Assembly (NCBI RefSeq): GCF_018139485.1
Contig: NZ_JAGSNF010000023.1
Span: 1-64,000 of the forward strand
Source: Phycicoccus avicenniae
GTDB taxonomy: Bacteria; Actinomycetota; Actinomycetes; Actinomycetales; Dermatophilaceae
DNA length: 64,000 nucleotides
Reading direction: 5' to 3'
Shown piece after piece: positions 15,808 through 23,420 of this stretch (position 1 is its first letter; each line of letters starts with the position of its first letter). The translations under genes were made by a program, and so were the position numbers. The notes under the pieces were generated by a model. It ran no database searches. It worked only from the letters and a program-made list of their open reading frames with translations, and was not told where the DNA came from.

Positions 15808-17022
15808 GTGTCACCCCTCGCCGGCTACCGGCGCCTGCTCGACCTCGCCGGCCCCCTCTACGTCCTCGTCGCCTTCGTCGGCCGCCTGCCGCTCGCCATG
15901 AGCCAGATGGGCACCCTCCTCCTCGTCGCCGGCGCCACCGGCTCCTACGGCACCGGCGGGGCGGCGGCCGGGGCGATCGCCGTCGCCAACGGGATCGGGG
16001 CGCCGGTCGCCGGCGCGCTCGCCGACCGCGTCGGCCAGCGCCCCGTCGTCCTCGTCCAGAGCCTCGTGGGCGGCGCGGGACTGCTCCTCCTCGTCGCCGT
16101 CGTGCGGGCGGAGTCCGAGGCCCCGCTCGTGATCGCCGCCGCGGGCCTCGCGGGGATCGCGATGCCCCAGGTCGGCCCGCTCGCGCGGGTGCGGTGGCGG
16201 CCGCTGACCCGGGACACCGGCAGCCACCAGCGCCGCCTGCTCGAGACGGCGTTCTCCTACGAGGGCGCCGCCGACGAGGCCTCGTTCGTCCTCGGCCCGG
16301 CCCTCATCGGCGCGCTCGTCGTCCTCGTCGACCCGGCGCTTGCCGTCACCGTCGCCGCGGTCGTCCTCATGACGTTCGGCAGCGCCTTCGCCCTCCACCC
16401 GTCGGCCCGGCTCACCCACGCGCACCGGCCGACCGCGAGCGCCGTCGGGCGGGTCCTCACCCCGGTGTTCGTCGTCCTCCTCGCCGCCCAGGCCCTCATG
16501 GGGGTCGTCTTCGGGTCGGTGCAGACCGGCACCACGGTCCTCACGACGGCCGCGGGCCAGCCCGGCCTCGCAGGCATCGTGCACGCCACCCTCGGCGTCG
16601 GGTCCGTCCTCGCCGGGCTCGCCGTCGCCGGCCTGCCCGACCGGATCGGCGTCCCGAGCCGCATCCTCGCTGCGGCCACGGGCCTCGCGGTGCTGTCGGC
16701 GCCGCTGCTGCTCGTCGACTCCGTCCCCGCCCTCTTCGGCGTCGTCCTCGTCCTCGGGTTCGTCGTCGCGCCGTACATGATCAGCAACTTCGTCCTCGGA
16801 GAGCGTGCGGTGCCGCGGGCCCGGGTCGGAACGGCGATGACGCTGCTCGCGGCCGTCACCGGCGGTGGCTACGCCCTGGGGTCCGCCGTCGCAGGACGTC
16901 TCGCCGACGTGCACGCCCACCCGGGCGCGTTCGCGGTCACCGTGACCGCGGGGGTCTGCGCGGCGCTGCTCGCGCTCCTCGCCCAGCCGGTCATGCGTCG
17001 GGTCACGCCTGCGGCGGACTGA
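15808..17022 (+). CDS. MFS transporter
   Basis: A 404-aa protein with about twelve membrane helices in two halves. The motif-A region after TM2 reads GALADRVGQRPVVL (GxLADRxGxRxxxL), which identifies the major facilitator superfamily. It looks like a drug- or metabolite-exporter of the DHA1-like group, but no substrate signature is evident. The GTG start at 15808 is preceded by AGGAG about 10 nt upstream. It is monocistronic behind the promoter with the 13-bp inverted repeat. The 3' end overlaps the convergent HTH gene by 20 bp. Confidence 0.88.
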   Translation: MSPLAGYRRLLDLAGPLYVLVAFVGRLPLAMSQMGTLLLVAGATGSYGTGGAAAGAIAVANGIGAPVAGALADRVGQRPVVLVQSLVGGAGLLLLVAVVRAESEAPLVIAAAGLAGIAMPQVGPLARVRWRPLTRDTGSHQRRLLETAFSYEGAADEASFVLGPALIGALVVLVDPALAVTVAAVVLMTFGSAFALHPSARLTHAHRPTASAVGRVLTPVFVVLLAAQALMGVVFGSVQTGTTVLTTAAGQPGLAGIVHATLGVGSVLAGLAVAGLPDRIGVPSRILAAATGLAVLSAPLLLVDSVPALFGVVLVLGFVVAPYMISNFVLGERAVPRARVGTAMTLLAAVTGGGYALGSAVAGRLADVHAHPGAFAVTVTAGVCAALLALLAQPVMRRVTPAAD

Positions 17023-17233
17023 CGCTGAGGAGGTCACCGACCTGGCAGTCGAGGACGTCGCACACCGCCGTGAGGGTGCTGAACCGCACGGCCCGGGCGC
17101 GGTCGTTCTTCAGGACCGAGAGGTTGACGACGGTCACCCCGACGGCCTCGGCGAGCGCGGCGAGCGTCATCCCCCGCGCCTCGAGCAGCTCGTCGAGGTG
17201 GCAGTGCACCCGGTGCGGCTCGTCGACCGGCAT
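17003..17233 (-). CDS. Small XRE-type HTH regulator (YozG family)
   Basis: A 76-aa Cro/C1-type DNA-binding protein consisting of little more than the helix-turn-helix (MTLAALAEAVGVTVVNLSVLK) and the following helices ending DVLDCQVGDLL. This is the YozG-type regulator that is typically encoded next to a DUF2975 membrane protein, as here: its ATG at 17231-17233 overlaps the stop region of that gene. The pair probably senses a membrane or envelope signal. A candidate operator is the 14-bp palindrome at 17884-17897. Confidence 0.88.
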   Translation of the reverse strand: MPVDEPHRVHCHLDELLEARGMTLAALAEAVGVTVVNLSVLKNDRARAVRFSTLTAVCDVLDCQVGDLLSVSPPQA

Positions 17234-17844
17234 CAGACGAGCCCCTCGAGGTCCTCGCGCATCCTCGTCCCGGCGCGGAACGCCTCGGCGACCACGAGGA
17301 CGAGGAACCCGGCGACGAGGGCCTCCCAGCGGACGTCGATGACCCCGGTGAGCTCCGGCAGGTCGAGCGAGGCCACGACCTGCAGGTCCGCGACCCCGCG
17401 GAGCACGCCGAGGACGGGGACGCCCAGGGCGACGAGGACCCCGAGGACGCGCAGCCGGACGACGGTGCGGGTCCCGAAGGCCTCGCCCCCCACGATGTCC
17501 GCGGTCGTGCGCCACAGCATCCAGCAGCCGACCGCGACGAAGACCGTCACGAGGACACCCGGTGCGAGGTCGAGCAGCCACAACGACGCGCTCGGACCGG
17601 GGACGACGGCCCGGACCGTCCCCTCCGCGTCGTGGGCCACGCCGGCGACGTCCAGGCGGGGGGCGTCCACCGGGCCGACGTAGTCCACGACGATCCCGCG
17701 CCCGGTCACCCACCGCCACAGCGGCACGATCACCTGCGTCGCCGCGGTCATGACGGTGGTGACGGTCAGGATGACCGCGGCTGCCACCCGGTCCGACCGG
17801 TCCAGCTCCCACAGGCTGCGGACTGCCGCGCGTGACCGAACCAT
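17233..17844 (-). CDS. DUF2975 family membrane protein
   Basis: A 203-aa protein with four membrane helices (about residues 25-47, 95-115, 135-155, 170-188) and a polar extracellular segment between the first two, matching DUF2975 (YoaS-like). The start is set at ATG 17844 because GGAGG lies 5 nt upstream; ATG 17856 in the same frame has no ribosome-binding site. It precedes and touches the YozG-type HTH gene, a conserved arrangement. Function in the family is unknown; regulation of the partner HTH by membrane sequestration is a reasonable guess only. Confidence 0.82.
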   Translation of the reverse strand: MVRSRAAVRSLWELDRSDRVAAAVILTVTTVMTAATQVIVPLWRWVTGRGIVVDYVGPVDAPRLDVAGVAHDAEGTVRAVVPGPSASLWLLDLAPGVLVTVFVAVGCWMLWRTTADIVGGEAFGTRTVVRLRVLGVLVALGVPVLGVLRGVADLQVVASLDLPELTGVIDVRWEALVAGFLVLVVAEAFRAGTRMREDLEGLV

Positions 17845-17882
17845 GAGGTCCTCCATGTCGTTCGTCGATATGTTGTCGAGGA

Positions 17883-17911
17883 ACGATATGCATATCGACT
17901 GTCGATGTCAA
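17883..17911 (-). promoter_or_regulatory. Promoter and palindromic operator of the DUF2975/YozG pair
   Basis: On the minus strand TTGACA (17911-17906) and TATCGT (17888-17883) are separated by 17 bp, a near-consensus promoter. The perfect 14-bp palindrome CGATATGCATATCG (17884-17897) overlaps the -10, and another CGATATG half-site lies at 17866-17872. This is a plausible binding site for the HTH protein encoded in the operon. Confidence 0.75.
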
Positions 17912-17947
17912 CGGTCGGCTGTCCGGACGAGGGGGCAGGATGGGCGG

Positions 17948-18586
17948 ATGAGCGACGAGGCGAAGCGCCCGCAGGACGACACCGACGACGAGCAGGGCCG
18001 ACAGGTGCCGGCGGCAGTCTCGACCGACGACGAGAAGGTCGTCGTCGTGACGCCCGAGGGCATGGGCGTCGCACCCCGCACCGCCCCCGACGAGGGCGAC
18101 GAGACCCGTCCGACGAACCCCGCCGACCTCGTCGAGCAACCCGCGAAGGTCATGCGGATCGGCTCGATGGTCAAGCAGCTCCTCGAGGAGGTCCGCAGCG
18201 CCCCGCTCGACGAGCAGGGCCGCGCCCGCCTCGCCGACGTCCACGAGCGGTCGCTCGCCGAGCTCAAGGACGGCCTCGCCCCCGAGCTCGTCGAGGAGCT
18301 CGAGCGGATCGCCCTGCCGTTCAGCGAGGAGGCCCCGAGCGACGCGGAGCTGCGGATCGCGCAGGCCCAGCTCGTCGGCTGGCTCGAGGGGCTCTTCCAC
18401 GGCATCCAGACCGCGCTCGTCGCGCAGCAGATGGCGGCGCAGGCGCAGCTGCAGCAGATGCGCCAGCTGCCCCCGGGCACGGCCCAGGGCCACGGCGGGC
18501 CGGGGCACCAGCGGCCGGGGCACCCCGGCCAGGGCGGCCCGCTCCCGGGCACGGGTCCCGCCGAGGGCACCGGTCAGTACCTCTGA
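17948..18586 (+). CDS. bpa: Bacterial proteasome activator Bpa (PafE)
   Basis: A 212-aa protein of the DUF2587/Bpa family, an ATP-independent ring-forming activator that docks on the 20S proteasome and feeds it unfolded proteins. Residues about 65-165 hold the helical core (KVMRIGSMVKQLLEEVRSAPLD... to ...QAQLVGWLEGLFHGIQ) that builds the dodecamer. The last four residues are GQYL, the conserved C-terminal docking motif. Both tails are disordered and rich in Asp/Glu or Gly/Pro. The ATG at 17948 has CAGGAT 6 nt upstream. The 20S core genes are not in this window. The 3' end overlaps the siderophore ATPase gene by 13 bp. Confidence 0.93.
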   Translation: MSDEAKRPQDDTDDEQGRQVPAAVSTDDEKVVVVTPEGMGVAPRTAPDEGDETRPTNPADLVEQPAKVMRIGSMVKQLLEEVRSAPLDEQGRARLADVHERSLAELKDGLAPELVEELERIALPFSEEAPSDAELRIAQAQLVGWLEGLFHGIQTALVAQQMAAQAQLQQMRQLPPGTAQGHGGPGHQRPGHPGQGGPLPGTGPAEGTGQYL

Positions 18587-19380
18587 CCCACCCCCATCGG
18601 GTGCCGCCCCGCGCGCGGCAGCCAGTGCAGGGCCACCGGTGACCCGTCGACGGTGACGACGGGGATCTCGATCCCGAAGACCTCCCGCAGCACGTCGGTC
18701 CGCAGCACCTCGGCGGGCCTCCCCCGCGCGACGACCCGCCCGTCGCGCATGCCGACGACGTCGTCCGCCCAGGCCGCGGCCATGTTGACGTCGTGGAGGA
18801 CGACGACGACCGTCCGCCCGAGGTCGTCGGCGGCCGTGCGCAGCACCCGCATCACCGAGGCCGCGTGCTCCATGTCGAGGTTGTTGAGCGGCTCGTCGAG
18901 GAGGACGTACGGCGTCTCCTGCGCCAGCACCATCGCGATGAACGCGCGCTGCCGCTGGCCGCCGGACAGCTCGTCGAGGTAGCGGTCGCGCAGGTCGGCC
19001 ATCCCCACGTGCGCGAGCGAGGCGGCGACGACCTCGTGGTCGGCGGTGGTGAGCCTTCCCCCACTGTGCGGGAAGCGGCCGAACCGGACGAGGTCGACGA
19101 CGGTGAGCCGCGCGGACAGGCGGGTGTCCTGCCGCAGGACGGCGAGGACCCGCGCCACCTCCCGGTCGGGCGCCCGGGCCACGTCGACCCCGTCGACGAC
19201 GACCCGACCGTGGTCGGGCCCGAGCAGCCGGGAGACCGCCGCGAGCAGCGTCGACTTCCCCGCGCCGTTCGGTCCGACGAGCGCCGTCACCGCACCACGG
19301 GTGATGTCGAGCGCGACGTCGTCGAGGACGGGCGGGCCGGACGGGGTGTAGGCGTGGCTGACGTGGTCGACGTGGATCAC
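18574..19380 (-). CDS. Ferric-siderophore ABC transporter ATPase (FecE/FepC type)
   Basis: A 268-aa ATPase with Walker A GPNGAGKST (about residues 35-43), signature LSGGQRQRAFIAMVLAQ, Walker B YVLLDEPLNNLDM and switch VLHDVN. The DEPLNNLD and MVLAQ wording is typical of iron-chelate importers. It is the last gene of the operon SIP, binding protein, two permeases, ATPase. The GTG start at 19380 overlaps the preceding permease stop as GTGA; a longer upstream reading in this frame is antisense-like noise over the permease. Confidence 0.93.
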   Translation of the reverse strand: MIHVDHVSHAYTPSGPPVLDDVALDITRGAVTALVGPNGAGKSTLLAAVSRLLGPDHGRVVVDGVDVARAPDREVARVLAVLRQDTRLSARLTVVDLVRFGRFPHSGGRLTTADHEVVAASLAHVGMADLRDRYLDELSGGQRQRAFIAMVLAQETPYVLLDEPLNNLDMEHAASVMRVLRTAADDLGRTVVVVLHDVNMAAAWADDVVGMRDGRVVARGRPAEVLRTDVLREVFGIEIPVVTVDGSPVALHWLPRAGRHPMGVGQRY

Positions 19381-20405
19381 AGGCGTACCGATCGCAGGAG
19401 GAGGACGAGGAAGTAGACCCCGCCGACGAGGTTGACGACGACGGACAGCGGGGTGGCGAGGTCGAGGACGTGGGTGACGACGACCTGGCCGAGGACCGTC
19501 GTCGCCGCCCCGGTGACCGCCGCCGCCGGGACGAGAACGACGTGGGTGTGCGTGGGCAGGAACTGGCGGGTGAGGTTCGCGACGAGCAGGCCGAGGAAGA
19601 GCATCGGCCCCACGAGCGCCGTCGACGTCGCGACGAGGAGGGTGACGACGACGAGCACCCGGGTCACCGTGCGCCGGTAGTCGACCCCGAGGGCCACCGC
19701 GGCGTCCCGGCCGAGGTCGACGACGTCGAGCCGCCGCAGCAGCGGGACGAGCGCGGCGAGACCCGCCGCCGACGTCGCCGCGCAGACCAGGAGCAGCCGG
19801 ACGTCGACGGTCGTGAAGCTCGCGAAGAGCACCGCCTGGAGGGTGAGGTAGTCGTCGGGGCTGAGCATCCGGCTCGCGAGCGTGCTGAGCGAGGCGAAGA
19901 GCGACCCGAGGACGATCCCGACGAGGACGAGGACGAAGAGGTTGCGGCTGTGCCGGCGGAAGAGCCACCGGAAGAGCAGCACCCCGAAGACCGTCAGCAG
20001 GGCCGTGTCGAGGACGAACGACTCGACGACGCCGAACAGCTGCAGCGCCCCGGCCCCGAAGGCGAACACCGTCACGGTCTGGATGAGCACGTAGAGGGTG
20101 TCGAACCCCATGACGCCCGGGGTGAGGATGCGGCTGCCGGCGACGGTCTGGAACGCCAGGCTCGACGCCCCGACCGCCGCCCCGACGACGACGAGCGCCC
20201 CGAGCTGCCGGCTGCGCAGGTCCAGCGCGTACGCCCACGAGCCCCGCAGGTCCCACAGCAGGTGCGCCGCGCAGCCGACGAGCAGCACGAGGACGAGGAC
20301 GACCAGTGCCCGGCGGACCCTCGTTCGCCGGGCCCGCTCGGACGACGACGGGCCGACGGCGGGGCCGGGGTCGAGCGGGGTGGACGGGTCGAGGACGGTG
20401 CTCAT
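19377..20405 (-). CDS. Ferric-siderophore ABC transporter permease, FecCD family (second)
   Basis: A 342-aa permease with about nine to ten helices. Recognisable FecCD features are the segment SLAFQTVAGSRILTPGVMGFDTLYVL near residue 95 and the GxxxxFLGLLVANLTR coupling region near 265-280 that contacts the ATPase. A hydrophilic 28-residue N-terminus precedes TM1. It starts at ATG 20405, overlapping the stop of the first permease, and ends overlapping the ATPase start. It forms the heterodimeric channel with the 20402-21418 product. Confidence 0.92.
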   Translation of the reverse strand: MSTVLDPSTPLDPGPAVGPSSSERARRTRVRRALVVLVLVLLVGCAAHLLWDLRGSWAYALDLRSRQLGALVVVGAAVGASSLAFQTVAGSRILTPGVMGFDTLYVLIQTVTVFAFGAGALQLFGVVESFVLDTALLTVFGVLLFRWLFRRHSRNLFVLVLVGIVLGSLFASLSTLASRMLSPDDYLTLQAVLFASFTTVDVRLLLVCAATSAAGLAALVPLLRRLDVVDLGRDAAVALGVDYRRTVTRVLVVVTLLVATSTALVGPMLFLGLLVANLTRQFLPTHTHVVLVPAAAVTGAATTVLGQVVVTHVLDLATPLSVVVNLVGGVYFLVLLLRSVRL

Positions 20406-21418
20406 CCGTGCGCCTCCTTCCCGGACGCGGTGCGCAGGACGAGCCACAGGAAGACCCCGGCCCCGAGGACTCCGGCGACGGTGCTCACCGGGATCTCGTA
20501 GGGGAAGCGGACGACCCGCCCGACGACGTCGCACGCGAGGACGAAGCCGGCGCCGGCGAGGGCGACGACCGGCAGGGTGCGCCCGACGTGGTCGCCCAGG
20601 GCGAGCGAGACGACGTTCGGGACGATGAGCCCGAGGAAGGGGATCGCCCCGACGACGACGACGACCGTCGCGGCCATGACGGAGACGACGACGAGACCGA
20701 CGGACCGGACCGTGCGGTAGGAGACCCCGAGGTTCGTCGCGAACTCCTGGCCCATGCCGACGACGGTGAACCGGTCGGCGTAGACGTAGCCGACCGCGCC
20801 GACGGCCAGGACGAGGAAGAGCGGCTCGTACTGCCCCTCCGTCGCGGCGCTGAAGGACCCGGTCGACCAGAAGTCGAGGAGCTGGAGCAGGTCGCGCTGG
20901 TAGGCGACGAACACCGTGACGGCACCGATGACCCCGCCGTACATGATCCCGACGAGCGCGACGACGACCGGGTCGCGGTGCCGCACCCCGCGCAGCAGCC
21001 GGAGGAAACCGGCGGTCGCGACGACCGAGGTGGCGATCGCGACGACCATCTTCACCAGGAGCGAGGCAGCGGGCACGAGCAGCGTCGCCACGAGGATGCC
21101 GAGCACGGCGGCCTCGACCGTCCCCGCCGTCGTCGGGGAGACGAACGAGTTCTGGGTGATCCGCTGCATGACGAGCCCCGCGACCGACAGCGCCGCCCCG
21201 GCGAGCAGGATCGCGAGCACCCGGGGGATCCGCGAGACGCGGATGACCTCCCACTGCTCGGCGGTCGGGGACAGCAGGTCCGCGACCGGGATGCGGACGA
21301 CGCCGACCGCCATCGACAGCCATGCCGCGACGAGGAGGCCGAGGAGCCCGAGGAGCAGGTGGCGCCCGCGGACCCCCGACGTGCGGGGGTCCGCGGGCGC
21401 GGGCGCGGTGACGGTCAG
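20402..21418 (-). CDS. Ferric-siderophore ABC transporter permease, FecCD family (first); start uncertain
   Basis: A FecCD permease with the typical GAALSVAGLVMQRITQNSFVSP segment and the GAIPFLGLIVPNVV coupling helix. The first ATG in frame is at 21313 (303 aa), but that would cut off part of the first membrane helix. The frame stays open upstream through LLLGLLGLLVAAWLS to a CTG at 21418-21416, whose TG is shared with the TGA of the binding-protein gene, giving 338 aa, the usual family length. No ATG, GTG or TTG exists in between. I infer a CTG start coupled to the upstream stop; if wrong, the start is 21313. Confidence 0.85.
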   Translation of the reverse strand: MTVTAPAPADPRTSGVRGRHLLLGLLGLLVAAWLSMAVGVVRIPVADLLSPTAEQWEVIRVSRIPRVLAILLAGAALSVAGLVMQRITQNSFVSPTTAGTVEAAVLGILVATLLVPAASLLVKMVVAIATSVVATAGFLRLLRGVRHRDPVVVALVGIMYGGVIGAVTVFVAYQRDLLQLLDFWSTGSFSAATEGQYEPLFLVLAVGAVGYVYADRFTVVGMGQEFATNLGVSYRTVRSVGLVVVSVMAATVVVVVGAIPFLGLIVPNVVSLALGDHVGRTLPVVALAGAGFVLACDVVGRVVRFPYEIPVSTVAGVLGAGVFLWLVLRTASGKEAHG

Positions 21419-22428
21419 AGCGAGCCCCGCACGTCCGCCGCCATCTGCAGCCAGGAGCCCGGGGCGCTCGTCGCGAGGTACCAGGCGAAGCCGTCGATCT
21501 CGACGACCCGGTCCTCCTGCGCGGCCGTCGTCGAGTCGGCGAGGCCGCCCTCGAGGACGTCGAGGGCCGGCGTGGCGTCCTGCCCGATGGCCTTGGCGCG
21601 GTCGAGGACGAAGAGGACGTCGGGGTCGTACTCGACGAAGAACTCCTGGCTGATCTCCTCGCCGTGGCCGCCGTCGCCGTCGAGCGGCGCGTCCGTCGGG
21701 TCGTACCCGAAGTCGGCGAAGACGGTGCCGAAGCGCGACCCGGGGCCGTAGGCGCTCACGGTGCCGTCGCTCACCTGCACGACCATGGCGGTGCGCCCGG
21801 TGGCCCGGACCTCCTCGCGGACCGCCGCGACCTCGGCCTCCACGTCGTCCATGAGCGCGCTCGCCTCCGCGTCGATGCCGAAGACGGCGCCGAGCGCCTC
21901 GACCCGCTCCCGGGTCTCGGCGAGGATCTCGGCGGGGTCGGTGGCGCGGACCGACATGTCGAGGACCGCGGGGGCGAACCGCTCGAACTCGGCGACCACC
22001 TCCGGGGTGCCGCTGCGGCTGCCGACGATCACGAGGTCGGGCTCCATCGCGGCGATCGCCTCGTAGTCCGGCTCGAAGACGTCCCCGACCTTCGGGACCT
22101 CCTCGCCCTCGTACACCGCGAGGTCCTCGGGGAGCGTGCTGTTCGGCGTCGGGACGGCGTCCGCCTCGATGCCGAGGTCGGCGAGGGTGCGGATGACGCT
22201 CCAGTCGGTCGCGACGACGACCTCCGGCTCGGTGGCGACCTCGACGGTCCGGTCCTGGGAGTCGGTGACGCTCACCGTCGTCGGGGCTCCGTCACCGGAC
22301 GCGGTGTCGGCGGACGCGGCGTCACCCCCGGACGCGCTGCCGCCGCAGCCCGCGAGGGCGAGGGCGGCCGCGGCGAGGAGGCCGGCGGGGGCGGTGCGTC
22401 GTAGGACGCGGGGACGGGTGGTGGGCAT
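21415..22428 (-). CDS. Siderophore-binding lipoprotein (FepB/FhuD-type periplasmic binding protein)
   Basis: A 337-aa class III solute-binding protein. A basic N-terminus and hydrophobic stretch end in the lipobox LAGC (Cys near residue 28), followed by a Gly/Ser/Asp linker. The body has the two-lobe layout with the long connecting helix, including YEAIAAMEPDLVIVGSRSG, a strand-helix typical of iron-chelate binders. It captures ferric siderophore at the outer face of the membrane and passes it to the permeases encoded next. It is second in the IdeR-controlled operon, 64 bp after the SIP gene. Confidence 0.92.
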   Translation of the reverse strand: MPTTRPRVLRRTAPAGLLAAAALALAGCGGSASGGDAASADTASGDGAPTTVSVTDSQDRTVEVATEPEVVVATDWSVIRTLADLGIEADAVPTPNSTLPEDLAVYEGEEVPKVGDVFEPDYEAIAAMEPDLVIVGSRSGTPEVVAEFERFAPAVLDMSVRATDPAEILAETRERVEALGAVFGIDAEASALMDDVEAEVAAVREEVRATGRTAMVVQVSDGTVSAYGPGSRFGTVFADFGYDPTDAPLDGDGGHGEEISQEFFVEYDPDVLFVLDRAKAIGQDATPALDVLEGGLADSTTAAQEDRVVEIDGFAWYLATSAPGSWLQMAADVRGSL

Positions 22429-22492
22429 GGGGGAGCCTTTCGGTGGGTGGGTCCGGTCGCCGGGGCGACGCGGGGGGTCGGGTGGGGACGGG

Positions 22493-23284
22493 TCAGGACT
22501 CGAGCGGCGCGTGGTGGTCGCGGCCGGCGACGCCGTGGCGCCAGTAGCCGTGCACCTCGAGGGCGTCCGGGGCCACCCCGAGGTCCTTGGCGGCGCGACG
22601 CACGGCGAGCATCGAGCCCGCCTCGCCCGCCGCCCACACGAGGTCGTCGGGGCCGGGACGGAGGTCCGCGAGGTGCCGGGCCAGCCCGGCGCCGTCGGTC
22701 CCGGCGACCCAGGTGACCCGGGCGTCCCCGCGGGCCGGCAGCGGGACGGCGGCCGTCGCGGGGTCCTCGACCTCGACGGCGACGTCGACGAGGGCCCCGG
22801 CGGGCGCCTCCTCGAGCCACCGGGCCGCGACGGGCAGGGCGGACTCGTCGAGGAGGCAGAGGTACCGGGCCCGGTCGCCGGGCATGACGACGGACCCGCG
22901 CGGCCCGAGCACCCCGACCGGGGTCCCCGGCGCTGCGGCGGCGGCCCAGGTGCTCGCGGCCCCCTCGCCGTGCAGGACGACGTCGACGACGACGTGCCGC
23001 TCGTCCGGGACGGCCCGGACGGTGTAGTCGCGCAGGACCGGTCGCGGCGCCCCCGGCTCGGCATCGGTCCCCGGCCGGGGCAGGACGAGGTCGCCCGTCA
23101 CGGGGTGCGGCAGCGCCAGCTTGACGTGGTCGCCGACGGCGAGCGGGACGAAGGGGACCGCGGCGGCGTCGGCAGCGAGCGCGAGGGTGAGTCGGCGCAG
23201 CCGAGGGCCGAGGTCCTCGACGACGGAGACCTCGGCACGACGGACGTGCAGGTCGTGGCGGACGCGGGTGGCGGTGGCGGACAA
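22493..23284 (-). CDS. Siderophore-interacting flavoprotein reductase (SIP family)
   Basis: A 263-aa cytosolic ferric-siderophore reductase. It has a FAD-binding barrel with the RxYTVR motif (LRDYTVR near residue 78) and a C-terminal NAD(P)H-binding domain with WAAGEAGSM and the family-typical ending GYWRHG. It would release iron from the imported siderophore. The start is TTG at 23284 because GGAGG lies 4 nt upstream and homologues begin here; longer readings run through the promoter and iron box. It is the first gene of the operon. Confidence 0.9.
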   Translation of the reverse strand: MSATATRVRHDLHVRRAEVSVVEDLGPRLRRLTLALAADAAAVPFVPLAVGDHVKLALPHPVTGDLVLPRPGTDAEPGAPRPVLRDYTVRAVPDERHVVVDVVLHGEGAASTWAAAAAPGTPVGVLGPRGSVVMPGDRARYLCLLDESALPVAARWLEEAPAGALVDVAVEVEDPATAAVPLPARGDARVTWVAGTDGAGLARHLADLRPGPDDLVWAAGEAGSMLAVRRAAKDLGVAPDALEVHGYWRHGVAGRDHHAPLES

Positions 23285-23319
23285 GGGTCCTCCTCGGGTG
23301 CAGCGGTCGTGTCGGTGAC

Positions 23320-23338
23320 TGAGGTTAGCCTTACCTAA
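23320..23338 (-). promoter_or_regulatory. IdeR/DtxR-type iron box
   Basis: On the minus strand the 19-mer TTAGGTAAGGCTAACCTCA matches the DtxR/IdeR consensus TTAGGTTAGGCTAACCTAA at about 17 of 19 positions. It lies 36 bp upstream of the SIP start and between the divergent LysR gene and the siderophore operon. With iron, an IdeR-type repressor would shut off the uptake operon. The regulator is not encoded in the window. Confidence 0.9.
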
Positions 23339-23408
23339 CCACACGCTCGCACGGGGGGTCCACCGACCGAGACGGGACACCCGCCGCTCCTCGGACCGCC
23401 GTCGGCCC

Positions 23409-23414
23409 TACCGT
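23409..23414 (+). promoter_or_regulatory. Leaderless-type -10 box (TACCGT)
   Basis: TACCGT ends 6 nt before the GTG of the LysR-type regulator gene at 23421. Confidence 0.5.
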
Positions 23415-23420
23415 GAGGGC

